Below, in pieces: positions 20,976-31,374 of a stretch of DNA of 64,000 nt (its first letter is position 1; each line of letters opens with the position of its first letter). The DNA comes from Symbiodinium natans (lineage: Eukaryota; Sar; Dinophyceae; Suessiales; Symbiodiniaceae): assembly GCA_905221605.1 (NCBI GenBank), contig CAJNDS010002079.1, forward strand, positions 2,410,501 to 2,474,500, read 5' to 3'. Made by a program: the position numbers and the translations under genes. Under the pieces are notes generated by a model. It saw only the letters and a program-made list of their open reading frames with translations, searched no databases and was not told the DNA's origin.

Positions 20976-21078
20976 CCTAAACCCTAAACCCTAGACCCTA
21001 AACCCTAAACCCTAAACCCTAAACCCCAAACCCCAAACCCCAAACCCTAAACCCTAAACCCTAAACCCTAAACCCTAA
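20976..21078. repeat. (CCCTAAA)n array with CCCCAAA block
   Basis: About 14 units. Confidence 0.94.
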
Positions 21079-21096
21079 GCGGTTGTTAAGGTTTAG

Positions 21097-21146
21097 GGCA
21101 TGAGGATGGCAGCCCAAGAGCTTTCCCCAAAGCCCGCGAGAAGGGA
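21097..21146 (+). CDS. Putative exon with telomeric acceptor and donor
   Basis: Acceptor AAGGTTTAG|GG and donor AAGGGA|GTTTAGGG. Frame HEDGSPRAFPKAREKG. Product unknown. Confidence 0.45.
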
Positions 21147-21202
21147 GTTTAGGGTTTAGGGTTTAGGGCTTAGGGTTTAGGGTTTAGGGTTTAGGGTTTA
21201 AA
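21147..21202. repeat. (TTTAGGG)n array
   Basis: About eight units. Confidence 0.95.
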
Positions 21203-21511
21203 GTTTAGGACTTGGGGTATAGGGTTTAGGGTAGGACAGCCCTCTAAAATCATGCCTTCCCCCGCCCAGTCGGAGATCCTTGCTTCCAACTGTTCCCTTG
21301 ATGGTTGTTCAAGAACCTCCAGAAAAGAAGACCACAACGTGGATGATAGGGCCTTAGGGAGCATTGGGGAGTATTTGGGGAAGTAAGGACCCACTTGAAC
21401 CCCGAAACCCTAAACCCTAAACCCTACATGTAAAGAGAGTCCTAGGCTCCCACTTCTGTCGAACATCCAGCTGCTTCGTGCAGCTCTGCCCAAAGATCCC
21501 TGAACCCAAAG

Positions 21512-21682
21512 AGCCCAAGACCCCTAAATTAAGGAGAAAACCTTAAATCCTCTTAAGGGTCCCTATATAGTTTAAAGGAATGTTCCGTAATTACCCCTAA
21601 ATTACAAGGAGTATACCTTAAATCTTCTTAAGGGTCCCTATATAGTTTAAGGATATTCCGTAATTAAGGGGTCTTGGGCTCA
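21512..21682. mobile_element. MITE-like element, family 4, tandem
   Basis: The unit TTAAGGGTCCCTATATAGTTTAA with flanking CCCTAAATTA/TAATTAAGGGG ends occurs twice in tandem, and the outer ends GACCCCTAAATTA and TAATTAAGGGGTC are inverted repeats. Confidence 0.75.
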
Positions 21683-21732
21683 AAGTCTTTGGGAATCCCC
21701 GAAAGCCCCTTACGCCTCAGAGAAGCAACAAG

Positions 21733-21825
21733 TCCGATCCAACCCAGTGGGCTGAAAAGGCCTTGGCAGTCGTCCTTCGCGTGCTGGCCTCACGTGTGCA
21801 CCGGCAGCACGGCTACATGGCATAG
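21733..21825 (+). CDS. Putative terminal exon with TAG stop
   Basis: Acceptor AGCAACAAG|TCC opens 30 codons reading SDPTQWAEKALAVVLRVLAS and RVHRQHGYMA, then TAG. An amphipathic helix at a C-terminus. It would mark the end of a gene that started to the left. Confidence 0.55.
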   Translation, partial: SDPTQWAEKALAVVLRVLASRVHRQHGYMA

Positions 21826-21836
21826 TCGTTGATTGG

Positions 21837-21924
21837 GGTTTAGGGTTTAGGGTTTAGGGTTTAGGGTTTAGGCTTTAGGGTTTAGGGTTTAGGGTTTAGG
21901 GTTTAGGGTTTAGGGTTTAGGGGG
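21837..21924. repeat. (TTTAGGG)n array
   Basis: About 12 exact units, just after the putative gene end. Confidence 0.95.
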
Positions 21925-22009
21925 AGGCCAGAGGGAACCTTTCAGTAGAATTTCAAGCATCCCCCTAAACATATACCCCGAAATTCAATCTTGTAAGCCC
22001 TAAACCCGA

Positions 22010-22080
22010 AACCCTAACCCTAAACCCTAAACCCTAAACCCTAAACCCTATAAACCCTAAACCCTAAACCCTAAACCCTT
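22010..22080. repeat. (CCCTAAA)n array
   Basis: About ten units. Confidence 0.95.
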
Positions 22081-22106
22081 GAACGCTAAGCCGGAAGCCT
22101 CGAAAG

Positions 22107-22172
22107 GTGTTCTTCGCATCCACAAGCCTCGTGCCCGAGGGATACGTCATGATACACCCAGCCCTGGTGTGG
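22107..22172 (+). CDS. Putative 66-nt exon with telomeric donor
   Basis: Acceptor CGAAAG|GTG and donor GTGTGG|GTTTAGGG enclose exactly 22 codons, VFFASTSLVPEGYVMIHPAL then VW. The enzyme-like sequence and exact phase make this a strong call, but I do not recognise the family. Confidence 0.6.
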
Positions 22173-22284
22173 GTTTAGGGTTTAGGGTTTAGGGTTTAGG
22201 GTTTAGGGTTTAGGGTTTAGGGTTTAGGGTTTAGGGTTTAGGGTTTAGGGTTTAGGGTTTATAGGGTTTAGGGTTCAGGGTTTA
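22171..22284. repeat. (TTTAGGG)n array
   Basis: About 15 units, almost all exact. Confidence 0.96.
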
Positions 22285-22689
22285 GGACTGAGCCGAACGT
22301 CAGCCAGCCAGCCAGCCAGCGACAAGGTGCATTGCTCAGCCAGTTTGCGGCATTGTGTGTTCCATACCCGGCTGTGTGTGAGACTTGGTGTTTAGGCTTT
22401 AGGGTGTTAGGTTTAGGCTTCAGGGTTTAGGGGTTTCAGGTTGAGGGTTCTGTGACGAACAATATGTAGCCGGACTTCTCTTTAACCGGCAGGTGGCACT
22501 CGAGCGCGCGCCTTGCTCCCTAAGCCCGTCAACCGCCTAAGCCCTTGCAGCCTGCCAAGCGGTAAACCCCAAACAGGTACCCTAAATCCTGAATCCCGAG
22601 CCCTAAACCCCAGCCCCCTAAACCCCTAACCCCTCAACCCTAAACCCCAAACCCCTAAACCCTAAATAGTCCATGGTTCCCTTGCATCC

Positions 22690-22812
22690 CGAGCCCCCTA
22701 ACCCTAAACCCTAGACCCTAGGCCCTAAACCCTAAACCCTGAACCCTAACCCTGAACCCTGACCCCTAAACCCCTAAACCCCTAAACCCCTAAACCCCTA
22801 AACCCTAAACCC
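22690..22812. repeat. (CCCTAAA)n array with CCCCTAAA block
   Basis: CCCTAAA and CCCTGAA units followed by five CCCCTAAA octamers. Confidence 0.94.
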
Positions 22813-22826
22813 AGACATTTCCCAGG

Positions 22827-22871
22827 CTGGAACCCACACTGGCCTCGCAGCTCGTCGATGCCTGCCGTGAG
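22827..22871 (+). CDS. Putative exon
   Basis: Acceptor ATTTCCCAG|G, frame LEPTLASQLVDACREARG; GT or GC donors are possible (TGCC|GTGAGG, CGTGAG|GCTAGG), or a TGA stop at 22881. Product unknown. Confidence 0.5.
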
Positions 22872-23248
22872 GCTAGGGGCTGAGGCTTTAAGCGTTTTAG
22901 GGTTTAGGGGTTTAGGGTTTTGGGGTTTTAGGGTTTAGGGTTTAGGCTTTAAGGGTTTAGGGTTTCAGGGTTTTAGGGTGTTCGGGTTTAGGGTGGAATG
23001 GTTTGAGGTTTGGGCTTGTAGAGTTTTAGGGGTTTGGGATTTTTGGGTTTCAGGGTTTTAGAATTTCAGGGTCAGGGTGCAGGGTGTAACAGTGTTATTT
23101 TTTGTTTTGTTTTTTTCTTTTTTTGGGGGGGGGGGGGTGTAAGTAAGTGATCATGCAGGGTTTTGGGGGCTTATCGGGCTGCTGGAGTTTGGGGTTTAGG
23201 GTTTAAGGCTTCTATGGGCCTGGGAGTTTATAGGTAGGGGCTGTAGTA

Positions 23249-23332
23249 AACCCTAAACCCTAAACCCTAAACCCTAAACCCTAAACCCTAAACCCTAAAC
23301 CCTAAACCCTAAACCCTAAACCCTAAACCCTT
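23249..23332. repeat. (CCCTAAA)n array
   Basis: About 12 exact units. Confidence 0.96.
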
Positions 23333-23339
23333 GTAGGGT

Positions 23340-24300
23340 TTACAGGGTTCCGGGCTTGAAGGGGTTTAATGGTTTAGTGGTTCAGGGTGTTCGGGTTTGG
23401 CAGTTTTAAGGGTCCGGATTTTCGTTGAAGGGTCCAGGTTTACTCCTAGGGTGCAGGGTCCACCCTTGGGAGTGTTGCTTTTGTTTGGTTTCGGGCTGAG
23501 ACGTTAGATTTATACAGATGTTCCTATCATAAGCCAACACAAGGGTATGAACCCAAAAAGCTTGAAGGAACTTGGGCTTTCAACATTTACGAATTGTAGT
23601 TTAGGGTTTGCTCGGGAATGAGGTGCCTGAATATCTACGGTGTTAAAACGGGTTTAGGGTTTAGGGTTTAGGGTTTAGGGTTTAGGGTTTAGGGCCTTTA
23701 AGGACTACATGCTCCCAATTCCTGAACTCCCTGCCAAAAGTCCTTGAACTTTAGAACCCAAAAACATGGGGACATTTCAGGCAAGGCAGGGAATCCTCTA
23801 CACCCTATAAACCCTATCTCTACACCCTAAACCCTGAACCCCTACTGCGACACCCCAACATCCCCTAAAGACTCCGCGACCACCCGAACTCCCTAGAACC
23901 CTGTCAGCCACAAACCCTCATGAGGTCACCAACAAGTCTGGGTGCCCAGAAGCACCCCTTCTTCCCTTTTTGAGTTTCGGATCCCTTGCAAACCTCATTA
24001 AAGCACGTGGACGGTCACCAATTCATGCCTCGGTTGTACTGGAACCCGGCCCTACACCGCCCCAAAACCCAAGCCCCCCCTATCAACCCCAAAGCCACTC
24101 CAATTTAGATGGTAACTCGTGATTTTAAGCAGAAATTTGCTTTAAATTCGAGCCCCTAACAGCCCCTAAAGCCCCTCCCTAGACTCATTTGCTCCTTTGT
24201 TCCGAACCCGAAACCCTAAACCCTAAACCCGAACCCTTTAAGCCCCTAAGCCCCTAAAACCCCTAAAGCCCCTAAGCCCCCTAACAACCCCTAAAGCCCC
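23340..24300. other. Mostly non-coding DNA
   Basis: Holds one TTTAGGG array at 23650-23690 and decayed C-rich units near the right end. No convincing exon seen. Confidence 0.4.
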
Positions 24301-24312
24301 GAAGCTCTCAAG

Positions 24313-24357
24313 GCAGAGGCGCCAGCTGCCTTCGACTTGGCCGACGCACTGTGCTAG
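24313..24357 (+). CDS. Putative terminal exon with TAG stop
   Basis: Acceptor GCTCTCAAG|GCA, 14 codons AEAPAAFDLADALC, then TAG. Confidence 0.45.
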   Translation, partial: AEAPAAFDLADALC

Positions 24358-24390
24358 GACCCAGAGTCGGCCCTCCCTTTTTGTTGAGGG

Positions 24391-24454
24391 GGTTTAGGGT
24401 TTAGGGTTTAGGGTTTAGGGTTTAGGGTTTAGGGTTTAGGGTTTAGGGTTTAGG
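24391..24454. repeat. (TTTAGGG)n array
   Basis: About nine exact units. Confidence 0.96.
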
Positions 24455-24663
24455 GCCGTTATACCAAGAAGGGCACCCTTTTTATTCCTAGGCTACTCCT
24501 GGGTCTAGTTGAGGGAGCCCGGCAGGTTAGGTTTTTGCTTTCTTTTTTTGCCGGGGTTTAGGGTTTGATAGGGTTTTTTTTGAGGGGGGGGGGGTTTTGG
24601 GATTTAGGGGTTTAGGGATAGCCTCACATTTCTGTTTGGGGCTAGAGGGCTCCAGGGATTTTT

Positions 24664-24849
24664 GTGGGTATCTTCAACCGTGCGAAGCCTCATTCCCTTG
24701 CACGTGCTCCAGCAGTTTTACACAGGCCGGCACTTTGGATAGCCGCAGTGGTTGAGCTGAACGATCGTTTGCAGTATCGAACGAATGTCTTGGGTGAGGG
24801 CGTCACAACTTTGCATGGGGGGGCTATGAAACACTGCTGGAGCACCTGA
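24664..24849 (+). CDS. Possible coding segment
   Basis: An open frame includes RPALWIAAVVELNDRLQYRT and VLGEGVTTLHGG. It looks protein-like but has no motif, and the flanks are G-rich repeats. Confidence 0.3.
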   Translation: MGIFNRAKPHSLARAPAVLHRPALWIAAVVELNDRLQYRTNVLGEGVTTLHGGAMKHCWST

Positions 24850-24944
24850 ATAGGGTCCAGCAGGGGATGGATGCGCATAACCCTTAAAGCCCCTAAACGC
24901 CCAAACCCTCCTGCAACCTACAACCTACAACCTACAACCAAAAA

Positions 24945-25107
24945 CGAAACCCGAAACCCGAAACCCGAAACCCGAAACCCGAAACCCGAAACCCGAAACC
25001 CGAAACCCTAAACCCTAAACCCTAAACCCTAAACCCTAAACCCTAAACCCTAAACCCTAAACCCTAAACCCTAAACCCTAACCCTAAACCCCAAACCCTA
25101 AACCCTC
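24945..25107. repeat. (CCCGAAA)n then (CCCTAAA)n array
   Basis: About nine pure CCCGAAA units switch abruptly to about twelve CCCTAAA units. The clean switch shows local homogenisation of a variant. Confidence 0.96.
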
Positions 25108-25198
25108 AGAGCCACAACTCCCAGGTGCCGCTCGCTGGTGGAGATGGAGGCCTGGGTTTAGGGATGAGGGATTGGGTATTTTGGGGTGTTGGATTTAG

Positions 25199-25253
25199 GT
25201 TTAGGGTTTAGGGTTTAGGGTTTAGGGTTTGGGGTTTGGGGTTTGGGGTTTAG
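25199..25253. repeat. (TTTAGGG)n and (TTTGGGG)n array
   Basis: About eight units. Confidence 0.93.
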
Positions 25254-25524
25254 GGCAGCGACTGAGGAGACTTTAGGGGTGTTTTAGGATTTCTTGATAT
25301 AAATTCAGGGTGTAGGGCATTGGGGATTTTAGCGGTTTAGGGTTTTTGGGGTGTGTTCGGGTTTATGGGGTGCCGTCACGGGTTTATGTGCTTGGGGGTA
25401 CTTGAGGGGTTCAGGGTTTTCGTCGTGGGTGCGGAGTCGGAACCCCTCAACCATTTATGACTTTCGGGGGGGGGGGGGGGGGGGGTTAGGGTTTAGGGTT
25501 TTAGGGTTTAAGGTTTAGGGTTTA

Positions 25525-25675
25525 GGGTTTATAGGGTTTATAGGGTTGAAAGGGTTTATAGGGTTTATAGGGCTTATAGGGTTTATAGGGTTTAGGGTTT
25601 ATAGGGTTTATAGGGTTTATAGGGTTTATAGGGTTTATAGGGTTTATAGGGTTTAGGGTTTAGGGTTTAGGGTAT
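25525..25675. repeat. (TTTATAGGG)n nonamer array
   Basis: About 14 TTTATAGGG units with a few TTTAGGG, a variant also found at 6325-6430. Confidence 0.94.
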
Positions 25676-25690
25676 AAGTTTTCGACCCTT

Positions 25691-25790
25691 TGGTGCATTA
25701 CTTGGTAGCCCAGTGGGCCCCTGTTTCCCTTTTTTTGGTTCTGGCTTTCCTTATGAAGCAACCAACCCCAAAAAGGGTGCCCTTAGTGTA
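25691..25790. mobile_element. MITE-like element, family 1
   Basis: TTGGTAGCCCAGTGGGCCCC at the left and AACCAACCCCAAAAAGGGTG near the right match family 1; the right terminus is worn. Confidence 0.6.
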
Positions 25791-26054
25791 TTTAAGGGGT
25801 TTACGAATATAGGGGATCTCTTAAATAGACCCCAAATAGTAGGATTCCCATACAGTAAGGACCCCAACAAGGTATCCCCAATTTAGTCTTGGGGTTTGGG
25901 GGAGTTGGGGGGCTTGGATTGTAGGGTTCAGGGAAGCCAAACGCATTCGGTACAAACTGTGTATGGTGTAGGGAGTTTTGAGTACTTTTGATTACCCATG
26001 AAACTGTAGACCCTAAACAGCCAAACTGCCCCAAACCCTAAATCCTGCTTAGTT

Positions 26055-26134
26055 TAAACCCTAAACGCTAAACCCTAAACCCTAAACCCTAAACCCTAAA
26101 CCCTAAACCCTAAACCCTAAACCCTAAACCCTAA
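26055..26134. repeat. (CCCTAAA)n array
   Basis: About 11 exact units. Confidence 0.96.
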
Positions 26135-26135
26135 G

Positions 26136-26193
26136 CGTCTTCAACTGGGAGCAGGATGCGCCCGTCGAGCCGGGTTCCCAGCTGATCGCGTAG
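26136..26193 (+). CDS. Putative terminal exon with TAG stop
   Basis: Acceptor CCCTAAG|C, frame VFNWEQDAPVEPGSQLIA then TAG. A second frame is also open, so the call is not certain. Confidence 0.45.
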
Positions 26194-26534
26194 GGCATTT
26201 AAGTGGCCTTCGGCACTTAAGCCCGAAGCCTAAACCCTAGACCCTAATCCCCAGACCCCAAACCGGTGTGGGGTTTTGGGTTTAGGGTTTAGGGTTTGCG
26301 GTTTAGGGTTTAGGGTTTAGGGTTTAGGGGTTAAGGGCTAACGGCTGTATCTGTAGGGCTTGTGTGGCTGGGGGACTCTAGTTCGTCTAGGGTCCTTACA
26401 TCCCAACCGGCTCCAACGACAGATTTAAAGGCCTGGCGTTGAGAGTTTCGGGGTAACCCTGTCCCTAAACCCTGAACCCTGAACCATGAACCCTAAACGC
26501 TAAACCGGGGTTGTGGAGTTTAGACCCCTTTTAC

Positions 26535-26680
26535 TTCCCCAAGGCCTACACCTCGCCAAATCATATTATCCCAATTCTAACTGTACTTATAACCCAAATG
26601 TAACCTTACTTCACGGGATCGTAAGTGGGTTAGAAGTACAGTTAGAACTGGTTAATAAGTACCCTGATCCTCCAAGCGCA
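26535..26680. mobile_element. MITE-like element, family 7
   Basis: AACTGTACTTATAACCCAAATG on the left is mirrored by GTGGGTTAGAAGTACAGTT on the right; outer part CTGATCCTCCAAG matches copies at 39063, 41145 and 47833. Confidence 0.7.
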
Positions 26681-26699
26681 CCTGAAACCCTAAACCCTA

Positions 26700-26782
26700 A
26701 ACCCTTACCCTAAACCCCAAACCCCAAACCCCAAACCCCAAACCCCATAACCCTAAACCCCAAACCCTAAACCCTAAACCCC
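26700..26782. repeat. (CCCTAAA/CCCCAAA)n array
   Basis: About 11 units. Confidence 0.93.
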
Positions 26783-26787
26783 CCGAG

Positions 26788-26844
26788 GCACATCCTGGAG
26801 GCCGCCGAGGCCACGACGCGCCTGGCGGAAGCGACGCTCTACAG
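26788..26844 (+). CDS. Putative internal exon, helical
   Basis: Acceptor CCCCCGAG|G, frame HILEAAEATTRLAEATLYR; GC donor CTACAG|GCGAAC or telomeric donor GGGG|GTTTAGGG a few bases on. Product unknown. Confidence 0.55.
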
Positions 26845-26854
26845 GCGAACAGCT

Positions 26855-26935
26855 TGGGGGTTTAGGGTTTAGGGTTTAGGGTTTAGGGTTTAGGGTTTAG
26901 GGTTTAGGGTTTAGGGTTTAGGGTTTAGGGTTTAC
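26855..26935. repeat. (TTTAGGG)n array
   Basis: About 11 exact units; a TTAGGGC variant block follows at 26950-27000. Confidence 0.96.
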
Positions 26936-27457
26936 GGTGCAGGGTTTTAGGGTTTAGGGCTTAGGGCTTAGGGCTTAGGGCTTAGGGCTTAGGGTTTAGG
27001 GTTTAGACGAATGGGTATGATTCAGGGGGGGGGGGGGTTTAGGGTGCAGGGCCGGGTTCAGGCGTGAGGGAGTTTAAGGTTTAAGGTTGAGGGGTTAGGG
27101 CTAGGGGCTCAGGATTGAGTGTCTCGTCGGGGCAGTGGAGGGACCTTTGTACGTTTAGGGTTCAGGGTTTATAGGGACTTCAGTTTTTTTTTTCGTCGGA
27201 AGTTTCGAAACTGGGGGTTCGTAGCGGCTTCGGTGATGGGGGGGGGGGGGGGGGGTGGTGGTTTCGAAACCATATACACCCTAAAGCCTTAAAAAGCACT
27301 TTGCGTCCCAGATCACTAAAGGAAGTGTGCCTTTTAGGCCGTGTGCTTTTGGGTTTCTAGGGTCCCAAATTGAATCCTAGAAGCCCGGAAGCCGCAGAAA
27401 TGCTCCGAAACCCTGAACCCTAAACACTAAACCCTAAACCCACTAAAAAAACCCTAT

Positions 27458-27532
27458 GGAGAGGACGGAGCCCCGGTGTGGATTGGAGATTCTGTTCCAG
27501 CATGCCGTGCGGGGGCCTCGTTGCGGCTTTAG
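27458..27532 (+). CDS. Putative terminal exon
   Basis: Frame GEDGAPVWIGDSVPACRAGA then SLRL and TAG. The acceptor is unclear; an overlapping ATG frame is also open. Confidence 0.4.
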   Translation, partial: GEDGAPVWIGDSVPACRAGASLRL

Positions 27533-28199
27533 ATTTTAAGGCTGTTAGGTTTAGGGCTTGTCGAGGGTCAAGTTTGGGTCTTAGACCTTGGGGTTTAGGG
27601 TTTAGGGTTTAGGGTTTAGGGTTTAGGGATGTTGCATGTTCGCCGTGTCTGAGTAGTCTAGTAGCCGAGCAAGCAACAGAAGCTTTACCTTTTTTTGGGC
27701 ACGCCTGAAGCCCTAAGCCCCCATTCTCACAGTGCGCTCCTTTCGTTGTCACACCTCTACCCTCAACCCTAAACCTGGTCCAACTACGACATAGGGCAGA
27801 GACGTGTGTTTTCCCCATGATTAGGAAAACTATTTGGGTTTAGGGTGTAGGGTTTAGGGTTTAGGGTTGCCAGGTGGGTTCTAGGGCCGATGTCCTGCAA
27901 TTTGGCCCCTCGCAGGTCCTTCTCAAAGTCCCTGAGAAACGGGGTTTGGGGCGGGTGTGGGGTGTAAAGTTGAGGGCTTCGGGTTTGGGGTCTTGACTTG
28001 AACCCGTAGCCATTCCGAACTAGTGATACACCTTATACGGCCCAATGAGGTGTTATGAAAGCATGTGTCGGTCTTCGTTTTCTGATACCTGGGTGACCCA
28101 TAAACCGAAAACCACCAAATTCAAAACCGCCCCGTAAAACTTCCACTAAAGCCCGAAAGCCCCAACTAAACTCCAAACCCTAAGCCCAGGCGCCGCGGG

Positions 28200-28264
28200 C
28201 GAGCGGCGCCCTCGTGGGCTGCGGCGGCCGCATCCCGGCTTGTTTCGGCCCCAGGATGCAGAGG
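28200..28264 (+). CDS. Putative internal exon, Arg/Pro-rich
   Basis: Acceptor TAAGCCCAG|GC, frame AAGERRPRGLRRPHPG then LFRPQDAE, end near a MITE boundary. Product unknown. Confidence 0.45.
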
Positions 28265-28346
28265 GTTCTTAAAGGGACTGGTGGGGAGCACTGGAAAACC
28301 TTGATTTACATACCCCCCTTGAACCCCCTCCCTTAAGAACCCTAGA
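28263..28346. mobile_element. MITE-like element, family 6
   Basis: AGGGTTCTTAAAGGG and CCCTTAAGAACCCT form terminal inverted repeats around about 85 bp. A related copy is at 44400. Confidence 0.75.
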
Positions 28347-28604
28347 AGATGTAGCGGGTCTAGGGTTTCAAAGGCGGCCTGAGGGGGCTTTAGGGCTTTA
28401 GGGCTTTAGGGCTGTATGGGGTTATGGTTTGGGGGTTTAGGGGTTTAGGGTTCGGGGGTTACGAGTTTAGGGTCTAGGCTTTGTTCAGTCATGGGGTTCA
28501 GGCTTCTGAGGTTCCTGAATTCACGGGCTAGGGCTGGCGAACTCCTGCTGCTTCAGAAAGCTCAGCCGAGATGAGCTTGGGGGGGGGGGGCCTTTGCAGG
28601 TTTT

Positions 28605-28680
28605 ATTGTTTATATATATATAAATATTTATTTATTTTATTTTTTTTTGGGGGGGGGCTCTTAAGCTTACTTAGACGATA
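28605..28680. repeat. AT-rich tract ending T9G9
   Basis: TATATATA and TATTTATT followed by a T run and G run, then CTCTTAAGC. The same order occurs at 33465-33505. Confidence 0.75.
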
Positions 28681-28879
28681 GCTGAACTTTTTGGAGGCAC
28701 TGTGGATCCAGCACCTCCCGGCTGGCGTGCCTGGAACTACAAAAACTAGGCCAAGCCTTTTTCCCGATCTGGCGAGTCTCGGTATCTCTTTTTGATCACC
28801 CACCCCCCGTGTATCGTTGTGCGAAACATAGAGACCAGCATCCACACGAAGTCCAACTGCAAGTCCACGTCCACCACCA

Positions 28880-29065
28880 CCCCCCCCCCCCCCCCCCCCA
28901 ATAACTCCAAGTGCAAGTCCAAGTGCAAGCCCAGCCCCCATCCCCTCCCATGACCAAGTGCAAGTCCAAGGGCAACTCCCCCCACCGCCTCATGACCGAG
29001 CACAACCTCCCCCTCCCCCTAACAAAAATAGCCCTAATGACCAAACAAGTCCAACTCTCCCCGCC
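28880..29065. repeat. Poly-C and C-rich CCAAGTGCAAGT repeats
   Basis: A C20 run followed by repeats of AAGTCCAAGTGCAAG and CCCCC. Frames open through it on both strands are low complexity. Confidence 0.7.
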
Positions 29066-29236
29066 CACCCGGACCTATGGGATGTATGGCACAAAGCTCA
29101 AAAATCACAGTCACTATCCACAACCGGTTTGATAAGTAGCTGGGACCGGAAATTTCTAGCAAGAGGATACAAGTGGGAGAACGAACGCTTGCAACTTCCA
29201 CCTGGAGCTCTATCTCCTCCACTACATGTGTAAAGG

Positions 29237-29570
29237 ATGTTCAGACCGACGCGTCCGAGAATTGATGTAGATCAGATCTGGACTGGGCAGCTGGAGCAGC
29301 GCTTTGAAAGGCCTGCTTTTTGATCCGTGCGTGGCCTCAGCAATCGAACTGCGCACACCTTTCGCGCTAGCTTTCTACAATCGCTTCAAGATTGAGGCCT
29401 TCCATGTGGTTTGCCTGCCGGACTGGTTGGAGAAGTCCACCCCAATTGGCTACGCTTGGTTCGAATTGGCTGCTCTCCTTGGGGCTACGCAGGTACCTTT
29501 CCTTATTTGTTGGCCACTTCAGAGTTGACAAATCGCCTGCTCGGATTTTTCGGAGAGCAAGAGGCAAGTG
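29237..29570 (+). CDS. Possible multi-exon coding region
   Basis: Several adjoining islands look coding. An ATG at 29237 opens PRIDVDQIWTGQLEQRFER; 29341-29490 reads LRTPFALAFYNRFKIEAFH then DWLEKSTPIGYAWFELAALL, ending at a good donor ACGCAG|GTACCT; 29527-29569 reads ELTNRLLGFFGEQE after TTCAG. Phases do not all join, so the structure is unresolved. It may be a separate gene or an upstream part of the next one. Confidence 0.4.
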
Positions 29571-29659
29571 AAACTGTTGAAGATTCTAACCCAAATGTCA
29601 CATACCCCCACCACATACCCCAAATTACGCGAAAACCCTGAAAATCTGCCTGTGCAGAC

Positions 29660-29815
29660 CCATGCCTGCTGAAAACGTACGAGGTAGCCGGGTAGGGTGG
29701 GGGGTGGGTTGGGGGATGTTGGGTGGGCGGGGGGGGGTGGGTGCGGGGGGCGGGGGGGGGTGGAGGGGGGTGGGGGGTCCCAAATGCGTGTTACCCCCCC
29801 CCCCCCCCCCCCCCC
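29660..29815. repeat. G-rich tract then poly-C
   Basis: GGGTGGG/GGGGTGG repeats (29695-29778) are followed by a C20 run, so a strong stem could form. Frames through it are Gly/Pro artefacts. Confidence 0.85.
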
Positions 29816-29886
29816 CTACTCCAACCCCCCCTCATGCCCCCGCCAGAAATGCCACGTTGTCACGAGGTTTTGGTTCGACAGGCCCC

Positions 29887-29920
29887 AAGAGAGAGAGAGA
29901 GAGAGAGAGATGGAGAGAGC
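29887..29920. repeat. (GA)n microsatellite
   Basis: GAGA tract of about 24 bases with interruptions. Confidence 0.9.
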
Positions 29921-30155
29921 GGACAGAGACAGAGGGTAGCGTGATATGCCATGGGCAGGCATCATTGAATGCCGGGGCATACTTAATACCTAAGTAATCA
30001 ACAGTTGATGGTCAGTTGTTCATTTAATAAGGGGTGGTTTTTTGGGGGATGTGCCAAGGGGTATGTGAAAAGCCCTTTAGAAAGATTGCAGGAATTACTC
30101 CCTCTTCGGAAGTGCCGAGCCAGGTCGGTACCCTACCGACATCGGTATCTCAAAG

Positions 30156-30278
30156 ATGACGAAGCGCTGGAGGCGTGCAGCGCCCGAGGATAGCACAGAG
30201 GGCAATGCGAAGAGGCCGGATGATGATGACCTCCCGGTCGTGAACACTTTTGTTCATTTCCGCGAACAGCTGTCACCC
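30156..30278 (+). CDS. Gene U1 exon 1 (start exon), unknown protein
   Basis: ATG at 30156 starts 41 codons: MTKRWRRAAPEDSTEG, an acidic DDDD run, then NTFVHFREQLSP. The donor is CACCC|GTGAAG in phase 0, which joins in frame to exon 2 at 30890. The basic then acidic N-terminus shows no signal peptide. An alternative GC donor lies 6 bases on. An overlapping frame on the same strand is also open, so the start is the weakest part of this gene model. Confidence 0.5.
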
Positions 30279-30889
30279 GTGAAGGCTCGGCCTGCGTCAC
30301 GATAGGGTGAGCGCTTTGGCCAGGATGTGGCCGGAACAGTGTTTACGGCGTTTTCGGGTTACGCTGCTGTTCGGCGGGGGTGGCTTCGATTTGGGAACCC
30401 GGAGGTGGTGAGAACAGGGTTTAACCCTTGATGAGCGCTGCTCCCGCCTTCCATCGCACCGCGTAAGTGACAGTGCCACTCCTCCTTCCCTGTCTGCGCC
30501 TCGCGATTTGCCCCGTGGCCTTGTCAGTATATCTCCTTGCCATTGTTGTGTCTCTTGCCTCTGCCTTGCATGGCACGCGTGGCTGCGCTTTACGCCTCCT
30601 CCTGCCTTTCTGCTCTCTGGCCTGAGTGGTGTATCGCTGTGCCCTTCTTCATCCTGCGTCCCTTCTTGTTACAGTTGCTCCGCGTTCGTTCGTTTCCCCT
30701 GCTGGTGTTTGCTCCTTTGGGCCGTTGTGCCCCGTTCCCCCTGTTTACGGTCTCGTTATCCCGGGTTTGGGCTTGTTCCAAATCATTCCTGCAGGGTAGT
30801 GATGCGGAGTTGGATGGTGTTCTCCAAGAGCGGGCCAATCTTGTCACTCCTGATTGCGAAGGCCTGGATGGGCTGCTTGGTCGGCCTAG

Positions 30890-30948
30890 CCTGAATTCCC
30901 TAAAGCACTATGTGATCGCCTTGTCTCTTCTCGCGATCGCCTGGCCAA
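30890..30948 (+). CDS. Gene U1 exon 2
   Basis: Acceptor GGCCTAG|CCT and donor GGCCAA|GTTTCT bound PEFPKALCDRLVSSRDRLA. It ends in phase 2, matching the single base that opens exon 3. The join reads RDRLAKELNRLF, a continuous helix. A longer, different frame also runs through this DNA (GSDAELDGVLQERANLVTP at about 30799-30855), so another exon may precede it. Confidence 0.6.
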
Positions 30949-31005
30949 GTTTCTTGTTGATAGCCTGCCGCCCTCTCCCCCGGGCGGCAACCGCCAGGAC
31001 AGCAT

Positions 31006-31120
31006 CAGCATCATCATGTCTTCATCGTCATCGTCGTCGTCGTCATCAACATCATCATTCGTCATCATCGTCGTCATCATCATCATCATCGTCATCATCA
31101 TCATCATCATCACCTTCATC

Positions 31121-31151
<31 letters not shown>

Positions 31152-31157
31152 TCATAG
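31006..31157. repeat. (TCA/TCG)n trinucleotide repeat in intron 2
   Basis: About 45 TCATCATCG triplets, ending at the acceptor ATCATAG of exon 3. It is open in all + frames (Ser, His or Ile runs), which is an artefact of the repeat. Confidence 0.95.
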
Positions 31158-31374
31158 GGAGTTGAATCGCCTGTTCGACTCACGTCGCTTTGCTTCTGCA
31201 TGGTATATGAACCACTGGTCGAACGAGCGTTGGACAGACGAGATGTGCGGGAAGTCTGGTGGCGACTTTTTTCAGCCCGATTACAAGGAGCGCTATCCAG
31301 ATGGTCGGGCCGAGATGAAGGAGGTCCTGCGGTGCACCCAGGCATGGACGATGGGTCGAAGCTTCGTCTTTGAG
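31158..31374 (+). CDS. Gene U1 exon 3, Trp-rich
   Basis: Runs from CATAG|GGAG to TTTGAG|GTTAGT, a canonical donor. The frame includes FASAWYMNHWSNERWTDEMC, GGDFFQPDYKERYPDG and TQAWTMGRSFVFE. Rich in Trp and charged residues, a soluble domain I do not recognise. Length 217 nt, ending in phase 0. Confidence 0.75.

Noticed and set aside
31006-31157. Serine- or aspartate-rich protein segment
   Set aside because: A TCA/TCG microsatellite lies in an intron of the gene model and ends at its acceptor.
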